Part shown: positions 16,528 to 24,322 of the stretch, in pieces | Layout: each line of letters starts with the position of its first letter | Numbering within the stretch: the stretch's first letter is position 1 | Assembly (NCBI RefSeq): GCF_014268505.2 | Contig: NZ_JABWQP020000001.1 | Location: 1,116,001-1,180,000, forward strand | Source of the DNA: Pseudomonas khorasanensis | GTDB taxonomy: Bacteria; Pseudomonadota; Gammaproteobacteria; Pseudomonadales; Pseudomonadaceae | Direction: 5' to 3' | Length of the DNA: 64,000 nucleotides | Made by a program: the position numbers and the translations under genes | Notes under the pieces: generated by a model | Told to the model about the DNA's origin: nothing | Databases searched by the model: none | The model's input: the letters and a program-made list of their open reading frames with translations, nothing else

Positions 16528-17205
16528 ATGAAAATCTTGATGGTTCTGACTTCCCACGATCAACTCGGCAACACCGGCAAGAAAACCGGCTTCTGGCTGG
16601 AAGAATTCGCCGCGCCCTACTATGCCTTCAAGGACGCCGGCGCTGACGTCACGCTGGTTTCTCCGGCCGGCGGCCAGCCACCGCTCGATCCGAAAAGCGA
16701 TGAGCCCGGCGCGCAAACGGCCGAGACCGATCGCTTCCGCGCTGATCCGGCTGCTCAACAAGCGCTTGCCACCACAGGTCGTCTGGCCGATGTCCGCGCT
16801 GAGGATTTCGATGCAGTGTTCTACCCAGGCGGCCACGGCCCACTCTGGGATCTGGCCGAAGACAAGGCTTCCATTGCGCTGATCGAAGCGTTCGACCGCG
16901 CCAACAAACCTCACGGTTTCGTCTGCCACGCACCTGGTGTGTTGCGTCATGTTGTGCGGGCCGACGGCCAGCCCATCGTCAAAGGACGTAACGTCACCGG
17001 TTTCACCAATGCCGAAGAAGCTGCTGTCGGCCTGACTGACGTGGTGCCGTTCCTGATCGAAGACGAGTTCCAACGCCTCGGCGGGCAATACTCGAAAGTC
17101 GCGGACTGGCAGGTGCATGTAGTGGCCGACGGGCAACTGGTCACCGGTCAGAACCCGGCCAGCTCCGCCGCTGTTGCCGAAAAGCTGCTGAAGCTGCTGG
17201 GCTGA
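16528..17205 (+). CDS. DJ-1/PfpI family protein (HchA-like glyoxalase III / deglycase candidate)
   Basis: This is a 225-residue cytoplasmic protein. The start at 16528 gives the canonical MKILMVLTSHDQL beginning. The family core is clear: GFWLEEFAAPYYAF with the Glu (25 or 26) that polarises the nucleophile, DAVFYPGGHGPLWDL, and the nucleophile elbow FVCHAPG with Cys133-His134. These residues fit the DJ-1 class that converts methylglyoxal to lactate or removes glycation adducts. An operator for the neighbouring NemR-like repressor lies upstream, so it is probably induced by reactive carbonyls. In E. coli the nemRA operon includes gloA; here a glutathione-independent enzyme seems to fill that place (inference). 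Confidence 0.9.
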   Translation: MKILMVLTSHDQLGNTGKKTGFWLEEFAAPYYAFKDAGADVTLVSPAGGQPPLDPKSDEPGAQTAETDRFRADPAAQQALATTGRLADVRAEDFDAVFYPGGHGPLWDLAEDKASIALIEAFDRANKPHGFVCHAPGVLRHVVRADGQPIVKGRNVTGFTNAEEAAVGLTDVVPFLIEDEFQRLGGQYSKVADWQVHVVADGQLVTGQNPASSAAVAEKLLKLLG

Positions 17206-17225
17206 ATCCTCGTTCTATCCCGACC

Positions 17226-17260
17226 AACGCCGTGCGCGTAAAGCCCGGCGTTGTTTTTTT
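17226..17260 (+). terminator. intrinsic terminator after the DJ-1 gene
   Basis: AACGCCG (17226-17232) pairs with CGGCGTT (17246-17252), followed by G and seven Ts. It lies 20 bases after the stop codon and before the promoter/operator of the OYE gene, so the two genes have separate transcripts. Confidence 0.8.
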
Positions 17261-17270
17261 GCCCAGGCGC

Positions 17271-17285
17271 TAGTCGACTGGTCTA
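17271..17285. promoter_or_regulatory. NemR-type operator copy C (before the OYE gene)
   Basis: TAGTCGACTGGTCTA, one mismatch from copy B, 24 bases upstream of the OYE start codon. On the opposite strand it reads TAGACCAGTCGACTA, sharing 11 bases with copy A. Confidence 0.75.
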
Positions 17286-17309
17286 ATTAAAACCGAAACA
17301 AGGTACTCC

Positions 17310-18431
17310 ATGAACAATGCTTTCTTCACGCCCGTCAAACTGGGCGGACACACCCTGAAAAACCGTATCGTGCTGCCACCCCTCACCCGCCAGCGCAGCA
17401 CTCAACCGGGCAACGTCGCCAACGAGCTCATGGCCGAGTATTACCAGCAGCGCGCCGGCGCCGGTTTGCTCGTGACCGAAGGCACCCAGATCGAGCCTCG
17501 TGGCCAGGGTTATGCCTGGACGCCTGGCATTCACACGCCAGAACAAATCGCCGGCTGGCGTAAAGTCACCGAGGCCGTCCATGCGGTCGACGGTGTGATT
17601 TTCGCGCAACTCTGGCATGTCGGCCGTGTTTCCCACACTGCGCTGCAACCCAATGGCGGTGCGCCCGTGTCGGCCTCCGCTGTGGCCACTGACCGGGTCA
17701 GCGTGTTCATTGAAACCGCGCCTGGCGCCGGTGAACTGGTGCCGCCGTCCGCGCCGCGCGCCCTGAGCACGGATGAAGTGCAGGAGCTGGTTCAACTGTA
17801 TATCCAGGCGGCGCGCAACGCGATGGACGCTGGTTTCGACGGCATCGAACTGCACTGCGCCAATGGTTATCTGGTCAATCAATTCATCTCGGCCCACAGC
17901 AACCTGCGCACTGATCAATACGGCGGCACGCTGCATAATCGCCTGCGCTTCCTGCGTGAAGTGGTCGCTGGCGTTGCTGAATGCATCGGCAAGGACAAGG
18001 TCGGCGTACGTTTCGCGCCGCTGTTCACCACAACCGATGAAGCGCGCACGTACCTGGGCATGGTCGAGGAAGATCCGCACACCACCTACATCGAAGCGGT
18101 CAAAATCCTGGAAGACGTGGGCATCGCTTACCTCTCCATCGCCGAAGCCGACTGGGACGATGCGCCAGCAATGCCGCTGACATTTCGTCAGGCCGTGCGC
18201 GACACCTTCAGCGGCGCGATCATCTACGCCGGTCGCCACACCGCCGAAACGGGTGCTCAACTGCTCGAGTCAGGCCTGGCGGATCTCGTTGCATTTGGCC
18301 GACCGTTCATGGCCAACCCGGACCTGCCGGCGCGTATCGCCAATGGCTGGCCGTTGAACCCGCTCAACCCGGCGACGGTGTATGGCGGCGGTGCCGAGGG
18401 TTATATCGATTACCCGACCTACCCTGCATAA
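17310..18431 (+). CDS. nemA: Old Yellow Enzyme family alkene reductase (NemA-like)
   Basis: This is a 373-residue FMN-dependent TIM-barrel enzyme. Diagnostic motifs are NRIVLPPLTRQRS, EYYQQRAGAGLLVTEGTQI, FAQLWHVGRVSH, the substrate-binding pair His182 and Asn185 in LHCANGY, and DLVAFGRPFMANPDLP near the end. It reduces activated C=C bonds of enals, maleimides and nitro-esters using NAD(P)H. The gene follows a NemR-like repressor and DJ-1 gene and has a NemR-type operator in its promoter, matching the nemRA arrangement. It is one of three OYE paralogues in the window. Confidence 0.93.
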   Translation: MNNAFFTPVKLGGHTLKNRIVLPPLTRQRSTQPGNVANELMAEYYQQRAGAGLLVTEGTQIEPRGQGYAWTPGIHTPEQIAGWRKVTEAVHAVDGVIFAQLWHVGRVSHTALQPNGGAPVSASAVATDRVSVFIETAPGAGELVPPSAPRALSTDEVQELVQLYIQAARNAMDAGFDGIELHCANGYLVNQFISAHSNLRTDQYGGTLHNRLRFLREVVAGVAECIGKDKVGVRFAPLFTTTDEARTYLGMVEEDPHTTYIEAVKILEDVGIAYLSIAEADWDDAPAMPLTFRQAVRDTFSGAIIYAGRHTAETGAQLLESGLADLVAFGRPFMANPDLPARIANGWPLNPLNPATVYGGGAEGYIDYPTYPA

Positions 18432-18448
18432 GCACACAACACAAATCC

Positions 18449-18540
18449 CTGTGGGAGCGAGCCTGCTCGCGAAGGCGGTGTGTCAGTCAGCATTTGTATT
18501 TGCTGACAGTACGCTTTCGCGAGCAGGCTCGCTCCCACAA
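18449..18540. repeat. REPIN, class A
   Basis: Two inverted copies (CTGTGGGAGCGAGCCTGCTC... and ...GAGCAGGCTCGCTCCCACAA) with a spacer containing GTCAGTCAGCA and TGCTGACAG. It lies between the OYE stop and the light-regulated promoter of the cryptochrome gene. Confidence 0.88.
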
Positions 18541-18565
18541 TAGGATGTCAGTGGCCGCTAAAACC

Positions 18566-18589
18566 TATACATAACAAACAATCTGTATA
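18566..18589 (+). promoter_or_regulatory. putative PplR/LitR operator before the cryptochrome gene
   Basis: TATACA (18566-18571), exactly 12 bases, TGTATA (18584-18589): a perfect inverted repeat preceded by AAAACC. It matches the recalled P. putida consensus T(G/A)TACA-N12-TGTA(C/T)A and the two sites at folE. It lies 37 bases upstream of the start codon. A 6-bp hairpin (AGTCCG/CGGACT, 18598-18619) occupies the leader. Confidence 0.75.
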
Positions 18590-18626
18590 ACTATTAGAGT
18601 CCGAATCTCTAACCGGACTTCGCTCC

Positions 18627-20165
18627 ATGCCCTCTGCCCACCGCGTGCTCCTGATCCTCGGTGACCAGCTGTCTTTCGACCTGGCCTCCCTGCAGCCACT
18701 CGATCCCCAGCAAGACCTGCTGCTGATGGTCGAGGTCATGGAGGAAGCGACCCACGTCGCCCATCATCCGCAAAAGATCGCCCTGATCTTCAGCGCCATG
18801 CGCCACTTTGCCGAGGCGTTGCGCGGTAAAGGCTACCGCGTCCAGTACGTCACCCTCGATGACCCGGACAACAGCGGCTCAATCCCCGGCGAATTGCAGC
18901 GCTGGCAAACCCTCACTGGTGCCGACGAAATCCACATCACCGAATGCGGCGACTGGCGCCTTGAGCAGTCAATCAAAGATTCGGGCTTGCCCGTGCATTG
19001 GCATTCAGACAGCCGTTTCCTCTGCTCTCGTGAAGCGTTCGCCGAGTGGGCCAGCGGCAAAAAGCAACTGCGCATGGAATTCTTCTACCGGGAGATGCGC
19101 CGCAAGAGCCGCCTGCTGCTCAATGGCGACGGCACGCCGGTGGGCGGTGCCTGGAACTTCGATGCCGAGAACCGCAAGGCGTTGCCCAAACACACCAAGG
19201 CGCCCTACCCGGCACGTTTCGTCAACGACGACATCACCCGCCAGGTGCTGACGCTCGTCAGCAAGCGCTTCGCCACGCATTACGGTTCGCTGGATGATTT
19301 CAATTACCCGATGACTCACACAGACGCTCAAGCCTTGTGGCACTACTTTCTCGACTACGGCCTGGCCGGGTTCGGCGATTATCAGGACGCCATGGCCAGC
19401 GACGAACCGTTTCTGTTTCACGCGCGCATCAGTGCGGCGCTGAACATCGGCCTGCTTGATTTGCGTCAGCTGTGCAGCGATGTTGAAGCGGCGTACTGGT
19501 CGGGCAGCATCGGTCTGAATGCCGCCGAAGGGTTTATTCGACAATTGATCGGCTGGCGTGAATACGTACGCGGCGTCTATTGGTTGAAAATGCCGGACTA
19601 CGCCGAGGGCAATGTCTTCGGTAACTCGCGCCCGCTTCCGGAGTTTTACTGGACCGGCCAGACGCAGATGAACTGCATGCGCCAGGCCATCGGCCAAAGC
19701 CTGCAACATGCCTATGCCCACCATATCCAGCGGCTGATGGTCACCGGCAACTTTGCGTTGCTCGCCGGGATCGCGCCGAAGGAAATTTGCGAATGGTATC
19801 TGGCGATTTACATGGACGCGTTCGACTGGGTCGAACTGCCCAACACTTTGGGCATGGTCATGCACGCCGACGGCGGCTATCTCGGCTCTAAGCCTTACTG
19901 CGCCAGTGGTCAGTACATTAATCGGATGTCGGATTACTGCGGCGATTGCGCCTACAAGGTCAAGGAAACCAGCACTGACAATGCCTGCCCGTTCAATGCG
20001 TTGTACTGGCATTTCCTGATGCGCCATGGTGACATTCTGCGCGGCAATCAACGCATGGGCATGATGTACAAAAACCTCGACCGCATGCCGCTCGCCAAAC
20101 AGGATGCGCTATGGCAGCGCGGCCAAATGCTGCTGGCGAAACTGGATAACGGCGAGGCGTTCTGA
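18627..20165 (+). CDS. cryB: Fe-S bacterial cryptochrome/photolyase (FeS-BCP, PhrB/CryB type)
   Basis: This is a 512-residue flavoprotein of the iron-sulfur cryptochrome/photolyase class, which repairs (6-4) photoproducts or acts as a photoreceptor, with FAD and a ribityllumazine antenna. The N-terminal Rossmann domain begins RVLLILGDQLSFDLASL. The helical FAD domain includes GWREYVRGVYW and MDAFDWVELPNTLGMVMHADGG. Four cysteines fit the [4Fe-4S] ligands: Cys350, Cys438, Cys441 and Cys454, the same numbering I recall for Agrobacterium PhrB. A LitR-type operator lies just upstream, and cryB is among the light-induced genes reported in P. putida. Its 3' end is only 4 bases from the converging diguanylate cyclase gene. 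Repair versus signalling cannot be settled from sequence. Confidence 0.93.
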   Translation: MPSAHRVLLILGDQLSFDLASLQPLDPQQDLLLMVEVMEEATHVAHHPQKIALIFSAMRHFAEALRGKGYRVQYVTLDDPDNSGSIPGELQRWQTLTGADEIHITECGDWRLEQSIKDSGLPVHWHSDSRFLCSREAFAEWASGKKQLRMEFFYREMRRKSRLLLNGDGTPVGGAWNFDAENRKALPKHTKAPYPARFVNDDITRQVLTLVSKRFATHYGSLDDFNYPMTHTDAQALWHYFLDYGLAGFGDYQDAMASDEPFLFHARISAALNIGLLDLRQLCSDVEAAYWSGSIGLNAAEGFIRQLIGWREYVRGVYWLKMPDYAEGNVFGNSRPLPEFYWTGQTQMNCMRQAIGQSLQHAYAHHIQRLMVTGNFALLAGIAPKEICEWYLAIYMDAFDWVELPNTLGMVMHADGGYLGSKPYCASGQYINRMSDYCGDCAYKVKETSTDNACPFNALYWHFLMRHGDILRGNQRMGMMYKNLDRMPLAKQDALWQRGQMLLAKLDNGEAF

Positions 20166-20169
20166 TACC

Positions 20170-21672
20170 TCAGGCATGCCCGGCCAGGCCATTGCGCCCC
20201 GCCGCTTTGGCGCGGTACAGCGCCTGATCGGCCGCCTCGATCAACAACGGCACCGAATCGAGCCGTGAACCCGTCGCCTCCGCCATGCCGATACTGACGG
20301 TCACCCGCCCGAACGGACTGCGCGGGTGGGCGATGTTCGCCTGTTCCAACCGTTCAAGCATCAGTTGCGCCACCACCGTCGCGCCGTCACTGTCGGTGGC
20401 CGGCATGATCACGGCCATTTCCTCGCCACCGTAGCGCGCGACCAGATCCGAGGGGCGCCGCACACAGCTTTCAAGCACCTTGCTGACCGCTTGCAAACAC
20501 GCGTCGCCGGCGACGTGACCCAAGGCATCGTTGAACAGTTTGAAGTGGTCGATATCAATCATCAGCAAGGCCAGCGACGAACCGTCACGTTGCGCCCGCC
20601 GCGCTTCCACGCCCAGCGTTTCATCGAAACAGCGGCGGTTGGCCAGCCCGGTCAGCGCATCTTTCATCGCCAACAATTCCAGCTGTCGATTAGAGGCGAG
20701 CAATTGCTGCTGGGCATCGCGCAAGGCTTCTTCGGCCTCGGTGCGCCGGCGAATATCCAAAATCAGGAACCAGCCAATCAACCCGGTCAGCCCCAACAGC
20801 CCGACCACCACCACCGCCGAAAGCGCCGCTTCGATGCGCCATGCGGCGAGGGCTTCATCCTTGCCCAGCGCGACGGTGGTGATCAACGGCAGGGTTTCGC
20901 TTTTGCGGAAGGCATACAGGCGCTCGACGCCGTCGAGGCTGGAGGTATAGGAAGCGGTGCCCACCGAGCGATCGACCAGGTATTTGGCATAGATCGGCGA
21001 TTTGGAGAAGTTGCGACCCATGTCCTGCTCCCGGAACGGATAGCGCACCAGCAGCGAGCCATCGGTGTACGACAGGCCAATCGCGCCGTCCTGGCCGACG
21101 TCGAGTTTGCCGAACACCCGCAGAAAGTTTTCCACCCCAAGTGTCACCGCAACGACCCCGGCGAACCGGCCCTGGGCATCGTTAAAGCGACGGCTGATGG
21201 TCACCACCCATTCGAGATTGGAACGGCTCTGGATCGTCGGGCCGATGAAAGGCTCGCGGCTCGGATCGTCACGGTGATGAATGAAATAGGCGCGATCGCT
21301 GCTGTTGGCACCCGCCGGAACCGGCCGATTGGACGACATCAACCAGTGCCCATGCTGATCATAAAGGGTGATGCCGCTGAGCTGCGGCATGAGCGGCTGC
21401 TGCGTATCGATCAGGGTCTTGATGCGCTGGATCTGCGCCGGGCCAGCGCCTTCGGTTTCCAGGCGTTCGACCAGCCCGAGCAACAGCAGCGAGCTTTGCC
21501 GGACGATGCCTTCGGTGTAGGTGTTGAGCGCCTGTGTCAGGTTCAGGCCATGCACGTCGACCTCGGCCAGTGCGCGCTCACGCGAAGACCAGACTTTCCA
21601 GATCGTCAGCGAAGTCAGGGAACAGCCAATCACCAGCAGCAACAGCATTACAAGGCGAGTATCACGCTTCAC
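20170..21672 (-). CDS. membrane diguanylate cyclase with periplasmic sensor domain
   Basis: This is a 500-residue protein with a GTG start. A transmembrane helix (residues 8-27), a periplasmic Cache-like sensor (about 30-280, with DQHGHWLMSSNRPVPAG and DRAYFIHHRDD), a second helix (about 283-307) and a C-terminal GGDEF domain (about 335-495) are in order. The GGDEF domain has DALTGLANRRCFDE, IDIDHFKLFND and the active-site loop GGEEM, in which the usual final Phe is Met. RPSD five residues before the loop is a complete inhibitory RxxD site. It makes cyclic di-GMP from GTP in response to an outside ligand. No EAL domain is present. Confidence 0.92.
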   Translation of the reverse strand: MKRDTRLVMLLLLVIGCSLTSLTIWKVWSSRERALAEVDVHGLNLTQALNTYTEGIVRQSSLLLLGLVERLETEGAGPAQIQRIKTLIDTQQPLMPQLSGITLYDQHGHWLMSSNRPVPAGANSSDRAYFIHHRDDPSREPFIGPTIQSRSNLEWVVTISRRFNDAQGRFAGVVAVTLGVENFLRVFGKLDVGQDGAIGLSYTDGSLLVRYPFREQDMGRNFSKSPIYAKYLVDRSVGTASYTSSLDGVERLYAFRKSETLPLITTVALGKDEALAAWRIEAALSAVVVVGLLGLTGLIGWFLILDIRRRTEAEEALRDAQQQLLASNRQLELLAMKDALTGLANRRCFDETLGVEARRAQRDGSSLALLMIDIDHFKLFNDALGHVAGDACLQAVSKVLESCVRRPSDLVARYGGEEMAVIMPATDSDGATVVAQLMLERLEQANIAHPRSPFGRVTVSIGMAEATGSRLDSVPLLIEAADQALYRAKAAGRNGLAGHA

Positions 21673-21814
21673 GTCAGTACCTTAAGGAAGTCCGGTGTCC
21701 ATTCCAGCCATCATTCGAACGTCGGCACTCACGGCGGCCACGTGTTCCGGGGCGCAAGCATACAAGCAGTCTCAAGCAGCTGCAGCAACAGAGTGTGCTG
21801 CCGCTTGATCAGCG

Positions 21815-22738
21815 CTACACGGCGGGCGCAGCCGGTGCAGCGGGGTTGAGGATTTTCACGAGAAAATCGATGAACACGTTGATCCGGCTCGATCCACGGT
21901 GATTGGGCAAGTACAGCGCGTTGATGCAACTGCTGGCGCTGCCGGGGTTGACCTCGTAGTGCTCAAGAAGCCGGATCAGGCGCCCGGCCGCGACATCGTC
22001 GCGCACCAGCCAGTCAGCCAGCAGCGCCACCCCGCCACCGCCGATGGCGGCCTCGCGCAGGATGTCGGCGTTGTTGCTTTGCAGACGTCCCTGCACGTTG
22101 AGCTGAATCGGCTCCTCGTCGTTCAGGAAGGTCCAGTGATGATGGCTGCCGCCGTAGTCGAAACGCAGGCATTGGTGCTCGAGCAGATCACGCGGATGAC
22201 ACAGCGCCGCGCTGCGCGCCAGGTAATCGGGGCTGGCGACTATCCAGCGCTGAAACTGCCCGACGCGTTTGCTGACGATGTCTTCGCTGACGACCGTAGA
22301 GCCCAGCCGCACCGAGACATCGATCTGCTCGCTGAGCAGGTCACTGACCTGATCGCTCAGCGACAGGCTGATCTCCAGCCCCGGATGGCGCTCAAGCAAT
22401 CGACTCAAGTGCGGTGCAATCAGACGCCGGCCAAACTCCACCGGCACGCTGATGCGCAGCCGGCCCTGAGCTTCGCTGCCGCGATCGGCGACCACCGCAT
22501 CGGCTTCATCGATGGCATCGAGAATCGCCACGGCCTTCTCGAAGTAGGTCTGGCCGGCGACGGTCACGCTGGTGTTGCGCGTGGTGCGGTTGAGCAGGCT
22601 GGCGCCCAACTCGTTTTCCAGCCCCGCCACCTGCCGTGTCACCGAAGATGTCGAAATCCCGAGTTTGCGCGCCGCCGAGGAATAGCCTCCGCAGCGCACG
22701 GTTTCAACGAACATCTTCAAGGCCAGCAACTTGTCCAT
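21815..22738 (-). CDS. LysR family transcriptional regulator
   Basis: This is a 307-residue regulator starting MDKLLALKMFVETVRCGG. A longer frame to 22840 lacks family similarity before this Met. The helix-turn-helix is at residues 1-60 (SAARKLGISTSSVTRQVAGLE, LLNRTTRNTSVTVAG), and the effector domain has IDVSVRLGSTV and RLIRLLEHYEV typical of the DsdC/YafC-like subgroup. It lies 94 bases downstream of an MFS gene on the same strand, which it may regulate. The effector is unknown. Confidence 0.9.
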   Translation of the reverse strand: MDKLLALKMFVETVRCGGYSSAARKLGISTSSVTRQVAGLENELGASLLNRTTRNTSVTVAGQTYFEKAVAILDAIDEADAVVADRGSEAQGRLRISVPVEFGRRLIAPHLSRLLERHPGLEISLSLSDQVSDLLSEQIDVSVRLGSTVVSEDIVSKRVGQFQRWIVASPDYLARSAALCHPRDLLEHQCLRFDYGGSHHHWTFLNDEEPIQLNVQGRLQSNNADILREAAIGGGGVALLADWLVRDDVAAGRLIRLLEHYEVNPGSASSCINALYLPNHRGSSRINVFIDFLVKILNPAAPAAPAV

Positions 22739-22832
22739 AAGCGGGGTCCGGTGGTGAGGGAACGCCGCTGATTGTGCATCAGCGTTCGCCACACGTCTTG
22801 TACCGTCGTGCTTGCCAGGACCCATCGAGACT

Positions 22833-24032
22833 TCAGACATCAGCCTTGCGACTCAGGAACAACGCCAGAGCCAGCGCCGGCAAGACCGCTACGGCGACAG
22901 CGGACAGGTTCCAGCCGAAGTGCTCGTAAAGCGGACTGGCGACCAGCGAACCCAGGGCACCGCCGACGAAAATGCTGGTCATGTACACCGCATTGAGGCG
23001 TGCGCGGCTGTGCGGGTCAAGGGCGTAAACCTCGCGCTGGCCGAGGACCATGTTCAGTTGCACGGCAAAATCCAGCAGCACCGCGCACACCACCAGCCAG
23101 ACATAACCGCTGCCCGGCAGCCCGGCGATCAACAGTGAGACCGGCGCCAGCAGCAATGCGACCAGCGTACCGCGACGCCCATGCCCGGCATCGGCCAGAC
23201 GCCCGGCAATCGGCGCCGCGATCGCACCCACCGCACCGACCAGCGCAAAGATCGCCACGTGCGCCTGAGTGAAGCCGTGATGACGCATCAGCTCAATCGG
23301 TGCGAGGGTCCAGAACAGGCTGAAACTGGCAAACAGCAGACCTTGATACAGCGAACGCTGGCGCAACACCGGATAACGTCGGGCCAGGGCGAACACCGAA
23401 CCGATCAGCGCGGGATAGGTGGCTTTGTGCGTCGGCACCCGGCGCGGCAGTGCGACCGCAGTAATCAGAGCAATGACCGCCATCAGCGCCGCCGCGCTGT
23501 AAAACACCCCGCGCCAGCCGAACACTTCAACCAGCAGGCTCGACAGCGGACGTGACAGCAGAATGCCCAGCAGCAAGCCGCTCATGATGTTGCCGACGAC
23601 ACGGCCACGGCTGGCTTCCGGCGCCAGGTGCGCGGCCAGCGGTACCAGGATCTGTACGGCCACCGAGGTCAGGCCGATCAGCAGGGACAACAGCAGAAAC
23701 AGCGACGGCGAATGGGTCAGCCCGGCGCACAGCAGCGTAGCGCTCGCCGCCAGGGTGAAACCCACCACCAGGCGGCGGTTTTCCATCAGGTCGGCCAGCG
23801 GCACCAGCAATAGCAAGCCCAGCGCGTAACCGAACTGCGTCAGCGACACGATCAGGCTGGCATTGGCGCTGGACAGGCCGATTTGCGGTGCGATCAGTTC
23901 GACGATGGGCTGTGCGTAATACAGATTGGCCACGACCGCGCCGCAGCAGAAGGCGAGAAACGCGACCATCAGGCCGGAGAGTGAAGCAGGCTGTTCTGCC
24001 TGGGCCGCAACGGCGGGATTGCCCGTAAGCAT
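22833..24032 (-). CDS. MFS transporter
   Basis: This is a 399-residue inner-membrane protein with 12 predicted helices. The start at 24030-24032 follows an AGGTG site. Signature stretches include CCGAVVANLYYAQPIVELI in helix 1, FGYALGLLLLVPLADLMENRRLV (the MFS A-motif loop between helices 2 and 3), and AGRLADAGHGRRGTLVALLL in the second half. It resembles uncharacterised drug or metabolite exporters of the YgaY type. It is divergent from the molybdenum hydroxylase operon and precedes a LysR gene. The substrate is unknown. Confidence 0.88.
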   Translation of the reverse strand: MLTGNPAVAAQAEQPASLSGLMVAFLAFCCGAVVANLYYAQPIVELIAPQIGLSSANASLIVSLTQFGYALGLLLLVPLADLMENRRLVVGFTLAASATLLCAGLTHSPSLFLLLSLLIGLTSVAVQILVPLAAHLAPEASRGRVVGNIMSGLLLGILLSRPLSSLLVEVFGWRGVFYSAAALMAVIALITAVALPRRVPTHKATYPALIGSVFALARRYPVLRQRSLYQGLLFASFSLFWTLAPIELMRHHGFTQAHVAIFALVGAVGAIAAPIAGRLADAGHGRRGTLVALLLAPVSLLIAGLPGSGYVWLVVCAVLLDFAVQLNMVLGQREVYALDPHSRARLNAVYMTSIFVGGALGSLVASPLYEHFGWNLSAVAVAVLPALALALFLSRKADV

Positions 24033-24265
24033 GGTGACACCTCGTTGAGTTCGGGAAAGTTGTGCCAAGGCTACGGCCACCCGACGGTGGCGAGAATCCG
24101 TGCAGCCGGCAACGCAGTGATGCGCCGAGCGCAACGTTGCTTATGGCGCAACGCGCTGTTGCGCGGACCGGTGATTCTCTGGCGCCGGGCTCTTCTCTAC
24201 GCTTTGGCCCCTGGCGCAGACGTCCGCATCGGCGCCCTTCCCCGGCTGCTACAAGGAGCGTTTCC

Positions 24266-24322
24266 ATGACCCGTACCCCATCCGTCCTGCCATTGCCTGC
24301 CGCGTTTTCCCGCCGACCATGA
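24266..24322 (+). CDS. 18-residue leader ORF coupled to the cytochrome gene
   Basis: The frame ATG ACC CGT ... CGA CCA TGA encodes 18 residues beginning MTRTPSVLPLP. It has a strong ribosome-binding site (AAGGAG, 6 bases before ATG), whereas the cytochrome gene has none. Its TGA overlaps the cytochrome ATG as ATGA. It probably delivers ribosomes to the cytochrome gene by translational coupling; the peptide itself need not be functional. Confidence 0.45.
   Translation: MTRTPSVLPLPAAFSRRP

Noticed and set aside
20326..21849. 507-codon plus-strand frame opposite the diguanylate cyclase
   Set aside because: Antisense to a gene with intact GGDEF motifs; the product is rich in His, Gln and Arg, as expected from a GC-biased shadow.
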